From contig CM030942.1 of assembly GCA_018136815.1 (NCBI GenBank), forward strand, positions 2,989,546-3,053,545: DNA of 64,000 nucleotides, written 5' to 3'. This DNA comes from Isochrysis galbana (lineage: Eukaryota; Haptophyta; Isochrysidales; Isochrysidaceae). The position numbers and the translations under genes were made by a program. The first letter of the stretch is position 1, and the number at the start of each line of letters is the position of its first letter. Under the pieces are notes generated by a model. That model made no database searches. It saw only the letters and a program-made list of their open reading frames with translations, and was not told the origin of the DNA. Below, in pieces: positions 46,090-57,025 of the stretch.

Positions 46090-47920
46090 GGGGGGGGGGG
46101 GGGGGGCAGGTGCAGCTTGCGCTCGGGTTGCTTCCGAAGGGCACCCCCTCCGCCCGGTGAGCCGAACTCCAGAGGTGGTGGCAGGCTCCTTCTCCTTTCC
46201 TGTCTGCTCAGTACTGCCTTGGGGGAGAGCGCGTTCCAAACCCACCGCGCAGCGCGTCCAATCGCGCTGCCGCTCTCGCTTGCGCCAGTCTCGGATGTTG
46301 CACACTCTTACCCTGCACTCCCCGAGGGCGATGGCCCCACCGGTGAATGGCACGCCACCTCGGATGCCTGCGGCGTTGGAGCCTCCACCTCTCCCCCCCC
46401 CCCCAGCTCATCGTCACCTTCGCGGAAGGGGGGCTCCTTGTAGGGGTCCCTTGCGCTCATCGCCCACGCTCCCGCGAGCCCCTCGGCACAGTTTATACCG
46501 GGGTGGGCCCGCTCACCTGCGGACCACCTTAACCCTAGTACTACTATATGCCTAAAAACGGGATTTTGAGTGCATGAATATCGGTTGTGGGGCTCTGTGA
46601 GGCCCATATTTTTGGCTGGGAGGCCAGCACATAGGCAGACCACTAGAACCCCCTAACTAAGCACTAAGCAGCATTAGCATAAGTAAGGGCATGAGCTTAA
46701 AAAATACTTTTTACGTGGTGCGAAAACGCCGAAATCACGAAATTGGTCAAAAACGAAAAAAACCCTCCGACTACTCCATAAGACAACGGTGGCACGAAAA
46801 AAAGCACTGACTGAAGATGGTAGTAGGCGCCGGTGCCGTCATTGCACGCCAAGCCCACCTGAGTTGGGAGCGTTTGGGTGACTCCATTGCACACTCTGCA
46901 TGGTCGTGGGGGGCGACTGAAGATGGTAGTAGGCGCCGGTGCCGTCATTGCACGCCAAGCACCTGAGTTGGGAGCGTTTGGGTGACTCCATTGCACACTC
47001 AGCATGGTCGTGGGGGGCAGGGGGGGGGGGGGGGGGGGGGCGTTCGCGCAAGCAGAGAGAGAGAGCGCAGGGGCAGGGGGCTCCCGCCAAGGTTTTCGTG
47101 GCAACGTTCTCCCGCGCTTCCAAAACCAAGCACAATTGACGAATTTATTACAGGTACTTGTGCCCAAGCCGGTAGGGGGCCTCATATCAGCCCTAGAGGG
47201 CCCCTATAGCCCTCCCACGGCCCCTAGAGGCTCCCTATATAGCCATATGTACTATAAATAGCTTCATCGTCCACCTGGCACCTGGTGGATTGGCAATGGA
47301 TTGGTGGATTAGGCATATACGAGGGTTAAGAGATAATTTGTTCCCATGGGGCGGAGGCGCCTCGTGCTCGTGCGGCCCTCCCCCCAGGCTCCGATTCCCC
47401 CCCGGGGAGGCCTGTCGTTCACGCCTTCTGGCACGAGCTGAGCCATCCTCACATCCTGCTGCTCAGGCCCGGCGGTGGTGGCGGAGCTGTTGGGGGTGAG
47501 AGTGGGGGGGGGGGGGAGGAAGGGGGGGGGGGGTACGGAGCAGGGAGGGGACCGGCTATTTTTGGTTATATGGGGTGGGGTGGGGGGGTACTACAGGAGG
47601 GGGGGGGGGGGCGGGGGGGAACAAGCTCCCAGAGTGGATGGATATAGTAGCAGATGGAGATCTCGAGTGGGGGAGGGGCGGGGGGGGAGAGGGGGGGGGC
47701 GCGGGGGGAGAGGGAAGGGGGGGGGGGGTGCAAGGGGGATGAGCGGCGCCGCGAGAGCCGCCGGGTGCGGGGACCGCGAGAGAGAGGGCCCTCCCTTCTC
47801 TTCCTCTTCCTCTTCCTCTTCCTCATCTTCTTCCTCTTCTTCTTCTTCTTCTTCCTTCACCTCATCCTCTCTCTCTCTCCCTCTCCCTCTCCTCGGCGAG
47901 AGGGTGGGGGGGGGATGCCG
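46090..47920. other. Intergenic, G-rich homopolymer runs, one tandem duplication
   Basis: Poly-G or poly-C runs at 46087-46106, 47018-47040, 47500-47535, 47598-47620 and 47680-47735. The 106-bp tandem duplication is listed separately. No gene recognised. Confidence 0.45.
46809..47020. repeat. Tandem duplication, two units of about 106 bp
   Basis: GACTGAAGATGGTAGTAGGC through GCATGGTCGTGGGGGG is present twice, at 46809 and 46915, nearly identical. The second ends in a G homopolymer. Confidence 0.85.
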
Positions 47921-47940
47921 AGCGAGATCCGTCCATCCGT

Positions 47941-48225
47941 CCCTCTCCTCTCTCCTCTCTCCTCTCTCCTCTCTCCTCTCTCCTCTCTCCTCTCTCCTCT
48001 CTCCTCTCTCCTCTCTCCTCTCTCCTCTCTCCTCTCTCCTCTCTCCTCTCTCCTCTCTCCTCTCTCCTCTCTCCTCTCTCCTCTCTCCTCTCTCCTCTCT
48101 CCTCTCTCCTCTCTCCTCTCTCCTCTCTCCTCTCTCCTCCTCGTCTCTCTTCTCTCCTCTCTCCTCTCTCCTCTCTCCTCTCTCCTCTCTCCTCTCTCCT
48201 CTCTCTTCTCTCTTCTCTCCTCATC
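47941..48225. repeat. Heptamer minisatellite (CTCTCCT)n
   Basis: About 285 bp of 7-bp period with one interruption (CCTCGTCTCTC at about 48138). The C/T bias continues to about 48790, ending at the start codon of the membrane protein gene. Confidence 0.95.
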
Positions 48226-48798
48226 TCTGTCACCTCTCCCTCGATGGACCTGTCCTCTCTTCACACCGCGTCTTCTTCTCTTACTCTCTCTCTCTCTCCC
48301 TCCCTCCCTCCCTTCTTTCTCTCCTCTTCTTTCGTGCTAACCTTCCTATATACCCTCCCTGTCTCTCTCCGCCTCTCCGTCGCTCCGTCTCGCACCCCTT
48401 CCCTCTTCTTCTTCTCTTTCTCTCTCTCTCTCCCCTCCCTCCCTCTCTCCCCCTCTCTCCCTCCCTCCCTCCCTCTCTCTCTCTCTTCCCCTCTCCCTCC
48501 CCCCCCCCCCCCCCCCTCTCTCTCCCGCTGTCCCTCCCACACCCTCAATCTCCTGCTATTCCCTCTACTCGAGATCTCCATCTTCTACTATATATCCACT
48601 CGAGGAGCTTGTTCCCCCCCCCCCCCCACTTATCCCCCCCCCCTCCCCCTCCCGTCCCTCCCTCTCCTCAGCCCCCCCCGCGCCCCTCCCACACTCCCCC
48701 TCGCTCTCAACCTTGCCACCTCCACTCTCCCGGCCCGCCTCCCAGCCCTCCCCACCCGCCCACCCTCGCACATTCCCTGCCCCTCTTCCCTGCCTCCG

Positions 48799-49587
48799 AT
48801 GGCCGACGAGAGCGGAAGTCCGACAGAGTACCTACTCTCTCCCAATTCTCCCCCCAGCTCTCTGGAGCGCGTGGGCGTGCTGGCCGCCGGACTACTCGTC
48901 GTTTTTGCGCCCTACCTGCTGGGTACCGCGATCGTCAGCCTGGCTGCCTTCCCCGCAGTCCTGGGAGGAGCAGTCGTGGGAATGCAGCCAGCTGCCGTCC
49001 TCCTCACCGTTGTCACCTACATGTGCGCCGACTTCCTCTCCAACTTCCTGCAGCACCCGCTGCTGAAGATGGACTACGGTGTCTTCAATCGGCTATTGGG
49101 TCGCCAGGTTGGACGCAACTGGTGGGGCACGCGCGCGGAGCACATTGTAGGCGTGGCCATCTGCCTTGCTTTCGTCGACCACCTCTCGCAAGGCGTGTTC
49201 GAGCACTACCTGGGTGAGCCGCTCGAATTCGAGACCAACCCGGCCGCGTTTGTGGCGCACACGTGGGCTTTCATCTATTCAGGGGTCGCCCTCTTCACGC
49301 TGTTCACGAGCGTGCTCAACCCCAACGTCGCCGATGGACATCGCTGGCAGGAGTTCAAGCAGGAGGCCTATGCATCGTACGTTGGCGCGAATACGGCGTG
49401 GTTTGAGCCATTTGCACATGCCTTGGTGTATAAGGTCGCCGGCCAGCATGCAGGTGATAGCTGGGTGGCCGGCGCGCTCCTCCCGGCTACGCTCGCCTAC
49501 ACCACGGTGAAGGGCGTCGGCTGGAACGACTGGGGCCGCGCTGGGCTGAGTGATCACGAGATGGTCATCAATAAGCCAGTCGCTTAG
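48799..49587 (+). CDS. Small multi-pass membrane protein, unknown function
   Basis: 262 residues, ATG 48799. The longer upstream frame is only translated C/T repeats and was discarded. Hydrophobic spans: VGVLAAGLLVVFAPYLLGTA, IVSLAAFPAVLGGAVVGMQP running into AVLLTVVTYMCADFL, IVGVAICLAFVDHLSQGV, and a later AHTWAFIYSGVALFTLF. The C-terminal part (ALLPATLAYTTVKGVGWNDW) may be partly embedded. Conserved-looking polar residues in the core (D and N in CADFLSNFLQHP, RNWWGTRAEH) hint at a functional site, but I do not recognise the family. No intron. A C/T tract abuts the start. Confidence 0.7.
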   Translation: MADESGSPTEYLLSPNSPPSSLERVGVLAAGLLVVFAPYLLGTAIVSLAAFPAVLGGAVVGMQPAAVLLTVVTYMCADFLSNFLQHPLLKMDYGVFNRLLGRQVGRNWWGTRAEHIVGVAICLAFVDHLSQGVFEHYLGEPLEFETNPAAFVAHTWAFIYSGVALFTLFTSVLNPNVADGHRWQEFKQEAYASYVGANTAWFEPFAHALVYKVAGQHAGDSWVAGALLPATLAYTTVKGVGWNDWGRAGLSDHEMVINKPVA

Positions 49588-49589
49588 AC

Positions 49590-51385
49590 GCGCGACGTGC
49601 ATTGCAAGATCAGCAAGGGTGGCAGTCACGCGAGGCGATAATGGTTGATTCACAGTCGATCGTGGACGGCAAGGCACAATCTCCTTTACTGTGAACAAGG
49701 GAATTTGGCGACATTCGGTGGAACAAGCTGGGTATTGGCAAACCTCGTGAAGCGGTAGATCAACAAGTACTAAGTCAATACGCGTGCACCTTGCCGAAAG
49801 GCAACAGGTTCCCTCCACCCTGTTTGTTCCAGGTGTGCTAGTTGCCGAATGTCTATGTTTTGCCTCGGAGTGCATGAAGGTTCCGGCTGGCTGCGCTCTC
49901 GTGTCTCTGACCACCAGCACATAACACTATGAGGAAAATTCATTGATTCATTGAAGCCCGCGTGCCATCGACTGCTCTATCACAGAATATAGACTACAGA
50001 ATGCGCGTGTGAGTTGTTTTGCCTGTGGAGTGCGGAATGCGTGTGCTAATGAAAAAAAAACCTTTTAAATTCTCGCCTCGCGCGTGGCCATGGGGTTAAC
50101 TACTGTAGCCACGCCCATTTCCCTTCCTCTCCCTCACTTCCCGCCTTGCGGCGACTCCCCTCGTGCTCTACTTAGGGGCCCAGGTTGCGGGGGCGGCGGG
50201 GTCGGGCGTGGTGCACCGGCCCCCGGTGGTCTGTTCTCGCCTTCCTCCTATGCCTCCGGGTGGCCCGTCGGAACTGTCTTGCAGACGTTGTTGTCTCGTC
50301 GTTGGTGAGTTGTCTTTCGCTCGTAGCGCTGTCGTTTTCGCGCAGGTCTTGTTCGGGGAGAGAGGTGTGCTCCGATCTCAGGCGAGTTTCTCGGCGAGGC
50401 CGAGTGCTGTCGCCACGAGGCCGAGGTTGTCGTTCATTTGCAGTTTGCCCTTGGCGTCTTCTGTAAATATTGGTGCGCAGAGCTCCGACGGTTTTTTGAT
50501 CTTAGGTTTTCTGCCCCGGGCCGCCGCGCGTGTGCGCTCTAGGCGTAGGGGTTGGCAGAAATATCCAAAAAATCGGACCCAAATATCCAGCAAAAATATT
50601 CCCAAAATATCCGCCAAGCTACCCAAATACCAAATATCCAGGAAAATATCCGGCTCATGCGCTATAAATAGCAACACGCGTTCACGAGCTATAGCTGTTG
50701 CGCCATGCTCGTGTGCCGGGTGCGGCGGGGATTGCTTTGATTTTCGAGCTCTAGCTCTAGCTAGCCTTCATGTTCCTTCATACAACTACATTTGACATTT
50801 GTTTGTGATTGATGATGGTTGACCTCTTGACCTCATGGAAACCACAACACACATCACACGATACACGATACACGATCACGACTACTGGCGTTGATTGCGG
50901 TTGTATCGCGTACCACCGTGCTCATTTGCGTGCGCAGGGCGTTGCGTTGTCGCGGTGGCTAAGGGCACGCGGCGCGGCTGCTCGGCTGCGAACGAGCGGT
51001 GCGAGCACACGCGCGAGCGTTGCGCGTGTGCTGCTCGGCCAGGCGTGCCGTGTGGCGTGATGGCAGCGGGCCTGGGGCCTGGGGGCGGTAGGCGGGAGTA
51101 GGAGGCAGGAGGCAGGAGCAGGCCTTCACCTCTGCGCATCGTCTTGCCCGCAGTCTATGTCTGTCGCAATCATCTACAATATTACATATTCAGCCACTTT
51201 ATTCACGTATCCACCATACTACTTTCTATGGGACTTCGCTGGTGACCCCCTAGCAAGCCACGAGCCCCTCAATGGTTTTGTTTTCTTGATTGGGGGGTTT
51301 TGTTTTCGCTCAAGCGCCCCTCGACCACCCAAATATCCGTCAAGTATCCAAGGCTCCCACCCAAATATCCAGGAGATATCTAATA
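49590..51385. other. Intergenic: LINE-tail-like block and AAATATCC arrays
   Basis: 50090-50240 resembles, on the plus strand, the 3' tail of the 8.4/53.1-kb repeat (GCGGCGACTCCCCTCGTG, ...CCGGCCCCCGGTGG). 50560-50650 and 51325-51415 are runs of CCAAATATCC-type units. No gene recognised. Confidence 0.4.
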
Positions 51386-51415
51386 TCTAATCCTGCCAAA
51401 ATCCGCCCAAATATC
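50560..51415. repeat. Two clusters of CAAATATCC units
   Basis: Cluster 1 (50560-50650) and cluster 2 (51325-51415) are made of irregularly spaced (A)AATATCC words, about seven and five copies. The second abuts the orphan minus-strand ORF. Confidence 0.55.
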
Positions 51416-51977
51416 CAATGGTACTTACCATAGTTGTGTAAGAATCCACTCGTTTTTTGAACTGAGCCGCCATTTTCGCATACTCTCTCGCCTGTCGGGC
51501 TACCCCTGGGGTCTGGTGCTCTTGCATTAGTTTAGTCATTTTGGACTCAGTTCTTAACTCTTTCGATCTCACTTCGGCAAGTTCCTGCAGGTATTTCAAA
51601 GTGGTGATTAAGATCCCGACGTAAATGCTGTAGTACGACAGCCACTGAGCTGTTTCGCCCGTTTTGGGGTTCCCTTTGTGAGCTTTCGATTCTTTTAGCA
51701 ATCGGTCGAACCGTTCTTGGGTTCCCTTGAATCTTGCAAATGCCTCCTTCATAGGCGAGGGCGGCGGCGGCGAGGGCGAAGAGGGGGAGGGGGATGGAGG
51801 AGGAGGTTGCCCGGTGGGAGGAGAAGAAGGTGGTCGCCCGGTGAGAAGATGAAGGGGATTATTCAGAAGTTTTGTTACCAAGCCATGTAATGATCCAGTC
51901 ACCGGGACTACAGTGTCGGGAGTATGAGTGAGTGCGAGGGTGGAGAGGCTACCCATGTTTGAATTAGTAGCAGCCAT
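51387..51977 (-). CDS. Orphan ORF, Pro-rich linker plus helical domain
   Basis: 196 residues from ATG 51977. Residues about 50-76 are Pro/Ser-rich; the rest is helical and charged (FKGTQERFDRLLKESKAHKG, YLQELAEVRSKELRTESKM). A good splice donor (ATG|GTAAGTAC) occurs at 51428, after residue 183, so the last 13 residues may be intron and further exons may exist; none was identified. The frame is protein-like and free of microsatellite bias, but the family is unknown. Being surrounded by repeats, it may belong to a mobile element. Confidence 0.4.
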   Translation of the reverse strand: MAATNSNMGSLSTLALTHTPDTVVPVTGSLHGLVTKLLNNPLHLLTGRPPSSPPTGQPPPPSPSPSSPSPPPPSPMKEAFARFKGTQERFDRLLKESKAHKGNPKTGETAQWLSYYSIYVGILITTLKYLQELAEVRSKELRTESKMTKLMQEHQTPGVARQAREYAKMAAQFKKRVDSYTTMVSTIGYLGGFWQD

Positions 51978-51979
51978 AA

Positions 51980-53010
51980 TATTGAGTGGCTGGCTCCGCG
52001 CGGGGGGGGGTGCAAGTGGCCGCGCCCCTTTAAAAAATTCTCACAGAGACCTCTTGAAGGGCGTGTCTCCGCGAAAAAGCGGGCGAGACGACGTCCCCGC
52101 CGGAGAGCAACCCCCCCCCGGGTTGACCCCAACCGGCGGCGGCGGACTGATGCTGTCCAATGCTTCCGCAATAACCTGCATGGCGGTACCTCAACCCGTC
52201 CATGGCGGAATGGAAAACAGTCTTAGATCAATGGTTCAGCCGCACCCCCTTAGGATTTCAACATAGGAACATCGGAGGACCTCCTACAAGCGGCAAGAGG
52301 CCTGGACCTACGACACATCACCTAAAGTAGCTTAACCTCTTAGTCGGGATCACAGCGTTTATTAAAGAGGAGCCTAAGAGATTTAAGTGAGGATAACCTG
52401 AGCCAACACCGACACATAGGACGAACCACAGTCTCCCGCCCCCTTCTCTCCAACTCCTGGCCGAAGCAGCGCGCGCGGCCCTTCCATTTGTAGACATGGT
52501 TGAGCACTGTGAGGTGGGTGTCTGACTTTACTCAAATACTAGAAGATTTTTTTGTACCGGGAGCGTATTTGGAAACGAGGGGTACCAAACGAAGGCATAC
52601 GACCTCGGAAGGGAATCACATTCCAGGAGCACTCCGGAGTCGAGGGGGCGGAGGGAGAGGTGGGGTCGAGGGTCGACAAAGAGGGAGAGCAGGAGGAGGG
52701 GTACCTGTGACGCGGCCGAGACTGGGGCCGCCCCCGCGCCTTCACCCTCCCTCGCCCTCCCACCCCTAGGACTGGGACTCCCTCGTGGTGGCCCCGCATC
52801 GCGTATTTGGAAACGAGGGGTACCAAATGAAGGCAAACGACCTCCCCTGAGCTGGCCTCCAGGAGCCTCCAGGGGTCGCCAGCAAGCAGCTGCAGGCCTG
52901 GCGCAGGCACGCCATCGCGCGTGCCGCAGGAGAGAGGAGAGGGAGCGCGGAGAAGGGGGTGGGCGGAGCGAGGGCTCCGCCCACCGAAAAATATGTAAGT
53001 CCCGCACCTG
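51980..53010. other. Intergenic with a 44-bp direct repeat
   Basis: GCGTATTTGGAAACGAGG plus GGTACCAAA(C/T)GAAGGCA and ACGACCTC occurs at 52563-52606 and 52801-52844. No gene recognised. Confidence 0.45.
52563..52844. repeat. Pair of 44-bp direct repeats
   Basis: Two copies at 52563-52606 and 52801-52844, differing at only two or three positions, separated by a G-rich spacer. Confidence 0.75.
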
Positions 53011-53069
53011 TTTACAGGAGAAGTCGGGACTTAGGACGCCGCCAGCCCGGTAGGCGCAGGAGGAGAAGG

Positions 53070-53460
53070 GGAGAATGGATCACCGGGGGGGGGCGCGGGC
53101 CACCGACCATATCTAAGCCCTTTTCCACTATCCCCCTAGTAGTGCACGGGGGGAGTCGCCTGATGGCGGGGGGGAAAGGGCCGGCGGAGTGGGGGTGTAG
53201 AAAGTTTTGCTGCGTGAGTAGAAAGTAGAGGGTCCACGGCCGCGTGTGCGGTGAGACTATTAAGAAGAAGAAAAAAAATATTATGTATCTCCAAGCTATT
53301 ATGTAGAGAGCTTTTAGGCTGTCGGGGGTGGTCGCGTTCGGGTATGCAAATAGTCTATCCTTCGTTTTCTGCTTCCTTGACCTATTTGCGTCTGGGGTAT
53401 AGTCGGCGATTGCATCTATGGCGTCAAAGATTTTCCTCGTCGCGGGGCACCACGCTAGGT
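53070..53460 (-). pseudogene. LINE relic: reverse transcriptase C-terminal fragment with 3' tail
   Basis: On the minus strand, a segment CEASKTKLLHLAWCPATRKI, then SLKALYIIAWRYI, resembles the end of the LINE polyprotein at 44.8-45.2 kb (which has LYLLAWRYIL). It is followed by the tail shared with 8430-8640. A long frame spans it but merges unrelated sequence upstream. Confidence 0.5.
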
Positions 53461-53659
53461 GGAGGAGTTTTGTTTTTGAGGCTTCGCATAGGGAGGGGAG
53501 TTTTGTGTTTTTGAGGCTTGCGAGCTGATATGAGTACTGATATCGGTGCGAGCTCCAAATCCATGAGAGCTCGCAAGCTGACGAGACATCTTTGCTGGGC
53601 CTTGGGCCTCCCCTGCCTCGCTGCCCCTCGCTGGTGCTCCCGAGCTTCTGGGGTCCCCA

Positions 53660-53950
53660 CGCTGCACCCGTCTGCCTGTCGACCAGGGGGGAGGGGGGGT
53701 TGGAGCGCGATGGGCTGGCCATGGGGGGGGTTGGAGCGATGGGCTGACCACGACTGGCCTGGACGCGCGAGGCAAGCAAGCCTGCCAGTGAGAGAGTGGA
53801 GAGTGGGTCAGTAGGGCTGTCTGCTCCTGGCAAGCCATCAGGCATGCGAGGAGCATGAGTGGTTCCTCCTCCATGGCGGGGGAGGAGTGGAGAGAGGGGG
53901 GGGCCTCGTGCCCCCCCATGGGCGAACCAAGTATAAACTTAGTTGCGGCC
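53660..53950 (-). repeat. Dispersed repeat, inverted partner of 21545-21790
   Basis: Reverse complement matches 21545-21790 in several blocks, with a small internal duplication here (GGGGTTGGAGCG...GATGGGCTG twice). Adjoins the LINE relic. Confidence 0.6.
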
Positions 53951-53954
53951 CCGC

Positions 53955-54489
53955 AAATGAAATAAGGAAGGGATACCAATCAAAAACACAATATGTCACT
54001 TGTCATCGATGGTCGATGCACGTACGCGCGCTCACACACGCCCCCAACGCGCTAGATTGAGGACAATAGACAAAAGGGGCCTCAGCACGCATGCAGATCG
54101 AGGCGGGCAGAGCAAGAACTATAGATCGCAGGGACGCCAGTCATGGGCACCACACGATCCATCACTACGGCATGCGCGTATACATCTCCGGCGCATACGA
54201 GGCGGTGGGCGAGCTAGCATCTCTGAAGTTGCAGGAGACTAGAACAAGAGAGGGGATTGAAAAAAAAGTAAAGTGCCTTCGATCACTCATGTACACGAAT
54301 ACATTCAGGCATCGTCGGTGCAAGACATTTCGATGAATCATCTTGAGACCGACAGGTTTGCGCGAAGGTCGAGGCGAGGTGCATGACGGTGGCAGGTCGT
54401 CGCGCAAGCCCTCAACGAAGCTTGTTGAGCACCACGCCCACTGGCGGAAGGTGATGAAAGATGTCAGTCAACTCAAACCGTGGACGGTA
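53955..54489. other. 3' flank of the LRR protein gene, nothing noted
   Basis: No recognisable feature. Confidence 0.35.
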
Positions 54490-56085
54490 TCACAGTCGCA
54501 GGGGGCCACGGCGGTTACCCCACTTTTCACGAAACACACTCTTGACCTCATCGGTCAGGTTGTTCCCCGCCAGCTCCAGGTGCGTCAGGGCGGGCAAGTT
54601 GTGCAACGCCTTCGCGATGGCTCGCCCGCCCTCGTCGCCGATCACATTGGCCTACCGAGCGCGGGGTGAGACGCGTTGTGTCGGCGCAGGCAAGCGGCCA
54701 TGGGCGGCATCGACGGGCGTGGTCAGAGCACGGCTGCGCGCGCGGGTCGCTCGACGTTCCTGCGGGCGTGCGCCAGCGACGCCTACTCCGCGCACCTGCA
54801 ACAGAAGTACCTCAACTTTGGGCATCATCTCCGAGGCGAGCAGCTCCGCAAAGGCGCAAGCTTCGATATCGCCCCAGCCAAGGCCTTGAAATGCGAGCTT
54901 CTTCGCTCCCGCAAAGCGCATCGTCACCGCCTCGCGGTAGAGCCGATTCAGCAGGGGCCGGTCGCCCTCGGCGTCCGTGAAGCATTTGTGCTGAAGCTCT
55001 TCGGCAAACACGTGTGGAGCGATAGGAGGGTGAGGTCTCAGCCCGCAAGTGTTCACCACCTTGTTCCAGCTCTGCGTTGAGTCGCCTAAGATGTGATCGG
55101 TCACGTCGACGACGTTGCGGTGCGTCTTCTGCATGAAGGCGAGGAGCTGCTCGAAATAGCACCATCCCCGGTTGAAGTAGGGCGCGTCGTTCTCGGGCAC
55201 CTTGTATTTGCCTGGCAAGTCGTAATCTTGCGGCTGCGTCCTCAACTGCAGCACAGTCACGTGCGGGTGGGAGAAGAGGACGGCCATCTTGTCGAGCGCA
55301 TGCTTAAAAAGGATGTGCTCCTGCGGGAAGCGCCCAACGGCGCCATCAGAGAGCTTCCCGTGCTCGCCCGCCCACTGGTAGACGCGCGGCTGCGGAACCT
55401 CTGACTTGTCGCGGCACAACTGGTGCATGGAGCAAAAGTCGAGAAACACGCCGATCTTGCTTCTGTCGTTGGCGGGCTGCGCTAGGAGCATGAGCCGAAG
55501 CGCCTCAGCGAGCAGCCTCAGGTTGTGCCCGTGCGGGTCTGGGTGGTCCACCTGCAGCCACACGTGCGAGACGCACACCAGCCGCTGCATGCCGATGCCC
55601 TGCACTGTCTCGGGCGTAAGTAGCGCCTCGGGCGGCAAGGCTTGCCTGGGCAGCAGCAACTCGGATGTGTTAGCCTGCTCTATGAGCCAGTCGGCGTCAA
55701 TGAAGGCGATGGCACCGGTACTCACCGCTGACTCGATCTCCGAGCCGCCGTAGCTGCCCCACATCCAGATGGTCCTCTCGGAGAGCGGCTCCATCTTGTC
55801 GGGCTGCGGCGGCAGGTGCGGCTCTGGCCCCTGAGCGTCCTCGCACGCGTGCATCACGGTCTTGATTTCCGTGAAGACGCGATACTCAAGCGCAGCGAAG
55901 GTGTTAGTCCGTCCCAGCGTCGCTGGTAGCCCATAGCCGTCTCCCTGCAGGTAGACTTTGGAGATGGTGCAGCCGCCTCCGCGCAGCCGAGGTGAGAGGC
56001 GCACAACGCGCCTGCGCCGTCCACCGCGCGCGTCGAGGGCGATGGCGCCGCCCTCCGGCGTGCGCACTAGCAGACACCCGTCCAT
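54490..56085 (-). CDS. Protein with 'SHVWL/FLDFCSMHQ/GWCYFE' domain and C-terminal leucine-rich repeats, two exons
   Basis: Exons 56085-54796 and 54651-54490 (minus), 144-bp intron, donor GTGCGC, acceptor GGTAG, phase 0; 483 residues. The intron joins KVEVLLLQ to ANVIGDEGGRAIAKAL and LTHLELAGNNLTDE, restoring ribonuclease-inhibitor-type LRRs, good evidence for the splice. The central domain has CVSHVWLQVDHPDPHG (about residues 170-190), VFLDFCSMHQ (about 222) and RGWCYFEQLLAF (about 315). I know this motif set only as recurring in uncharacterised algal proteins. The 'SH.W' then 'FLDFCSMHQ' order loosely resembles TIR-like folds, but this is not established. A sensor/effector role is speculative. 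ATG 56085 was preferred over the in-frame ATG at 56193 because the extra residues are low-complexity. Confidence 0.7.
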
Positions 56086-56299
56086 CGCCCCTCCCCCCCC
56101 TTCTCCTCCGCCCGCGCTGGCCCTTTCCCTCGACGAGAGAGGGCCACAGACCACTCCCTCCTCTCCACCCCCACCTCGCTCCCCCCTCCGCACGTGATTC
56201 TCTCGAATCGGAAGGCTCTCTCTCCTCTCCCCATCTCACGAGAGAGAGAGAAGAGAGAGAGAGAGGAAGAGAGAGAGAGAGAGAAGTGAGAGAGAGAGA

Positions 56300-56337
<38 letters not shown>

Positions 56338-56404
56338 GAGAGAGAGAGGGGGGAGGGGGGGGGGGGGCGGGGAGAGAGAGAGCGAGAGAGAAGAGAGAGG
56401 GAGG

Positions 56405-56474
<70 letters not shown>

Positions 56475-56819
56475 AGAGAGCGAGAAGACCGCAACGGATT
56501 CGCAGAGACCTTGAGACCGCCCCGGGGGGGGGGGGGGGGGGGAACGCGCGGTTGACGAGACTCCGCGGGGGGGGGGACGGGCGGGAGGGGGGGAAGTCCT
56601 CCGAAGGGGGCGCGATCTGCGCGACGAGGACGAGATTCCGCGCCGGGGGTAGGGGGGAGATGCGCCGAGATTGCGGAGAGGGAATATGCCGAAACGACCA
56701 TCCGGCGCCGCATCTCGGCGGGTTTCACGCGGGGGAGATCGCAAGCTCGTCTCGGCTTCGTCTTCCCCCCGCGCGCTCAGAGCCCCACCTCGCCAATCTC
56801 CGTCCTCTCCGCTCGGGAG

Positions 56820-57025
56820 CCATAAGTCGAAGTCTGTGGGAGACGCCAAGTGGTCGGCCAACCTCCGCCCGTTCCAAGAATAGCCATAAGATGGCTCCTT
56901 CTCCAAAGTCTATGAGACGCCAAGTTGTACGGCTCGCGCCTCGAGAGCCCCCTCTCCCGCTACAAGAATAGCCATAGGACGGCTCTTCCTCCCAAGTCTA
57001 TGAGACGCCAAGTTGGTACTCCTCG
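56820..57025. repeat. Three-unit diverged tandem repeat
   Basis: CAAGAATAGCCATA(A/G)GA(T/C)GGCTC and AGTCTATGAGACGCCAAGTTG recur with a period of about 85-90 bp; the first unit is only partly conserved. Confidence 0.65.

Noticed and set aside
47941-48225. Possible CRISPR-like array
   Set aside because: The unit is 7 bp with no spacers; a simple minisatellite in a eukaryotic genome.
47475-48798. Upstream extension of the small membrane protein frame
   Set aside because: Encodes only translated CTCTCCT and CT repeats; the gene start is placed at 48799.
53012-53845. 277-aa minus-strand frame as a single gene
   Set aside because: Composite of a dispersed repeat, a LINE C-terminal fragment and its tail, not one protein.
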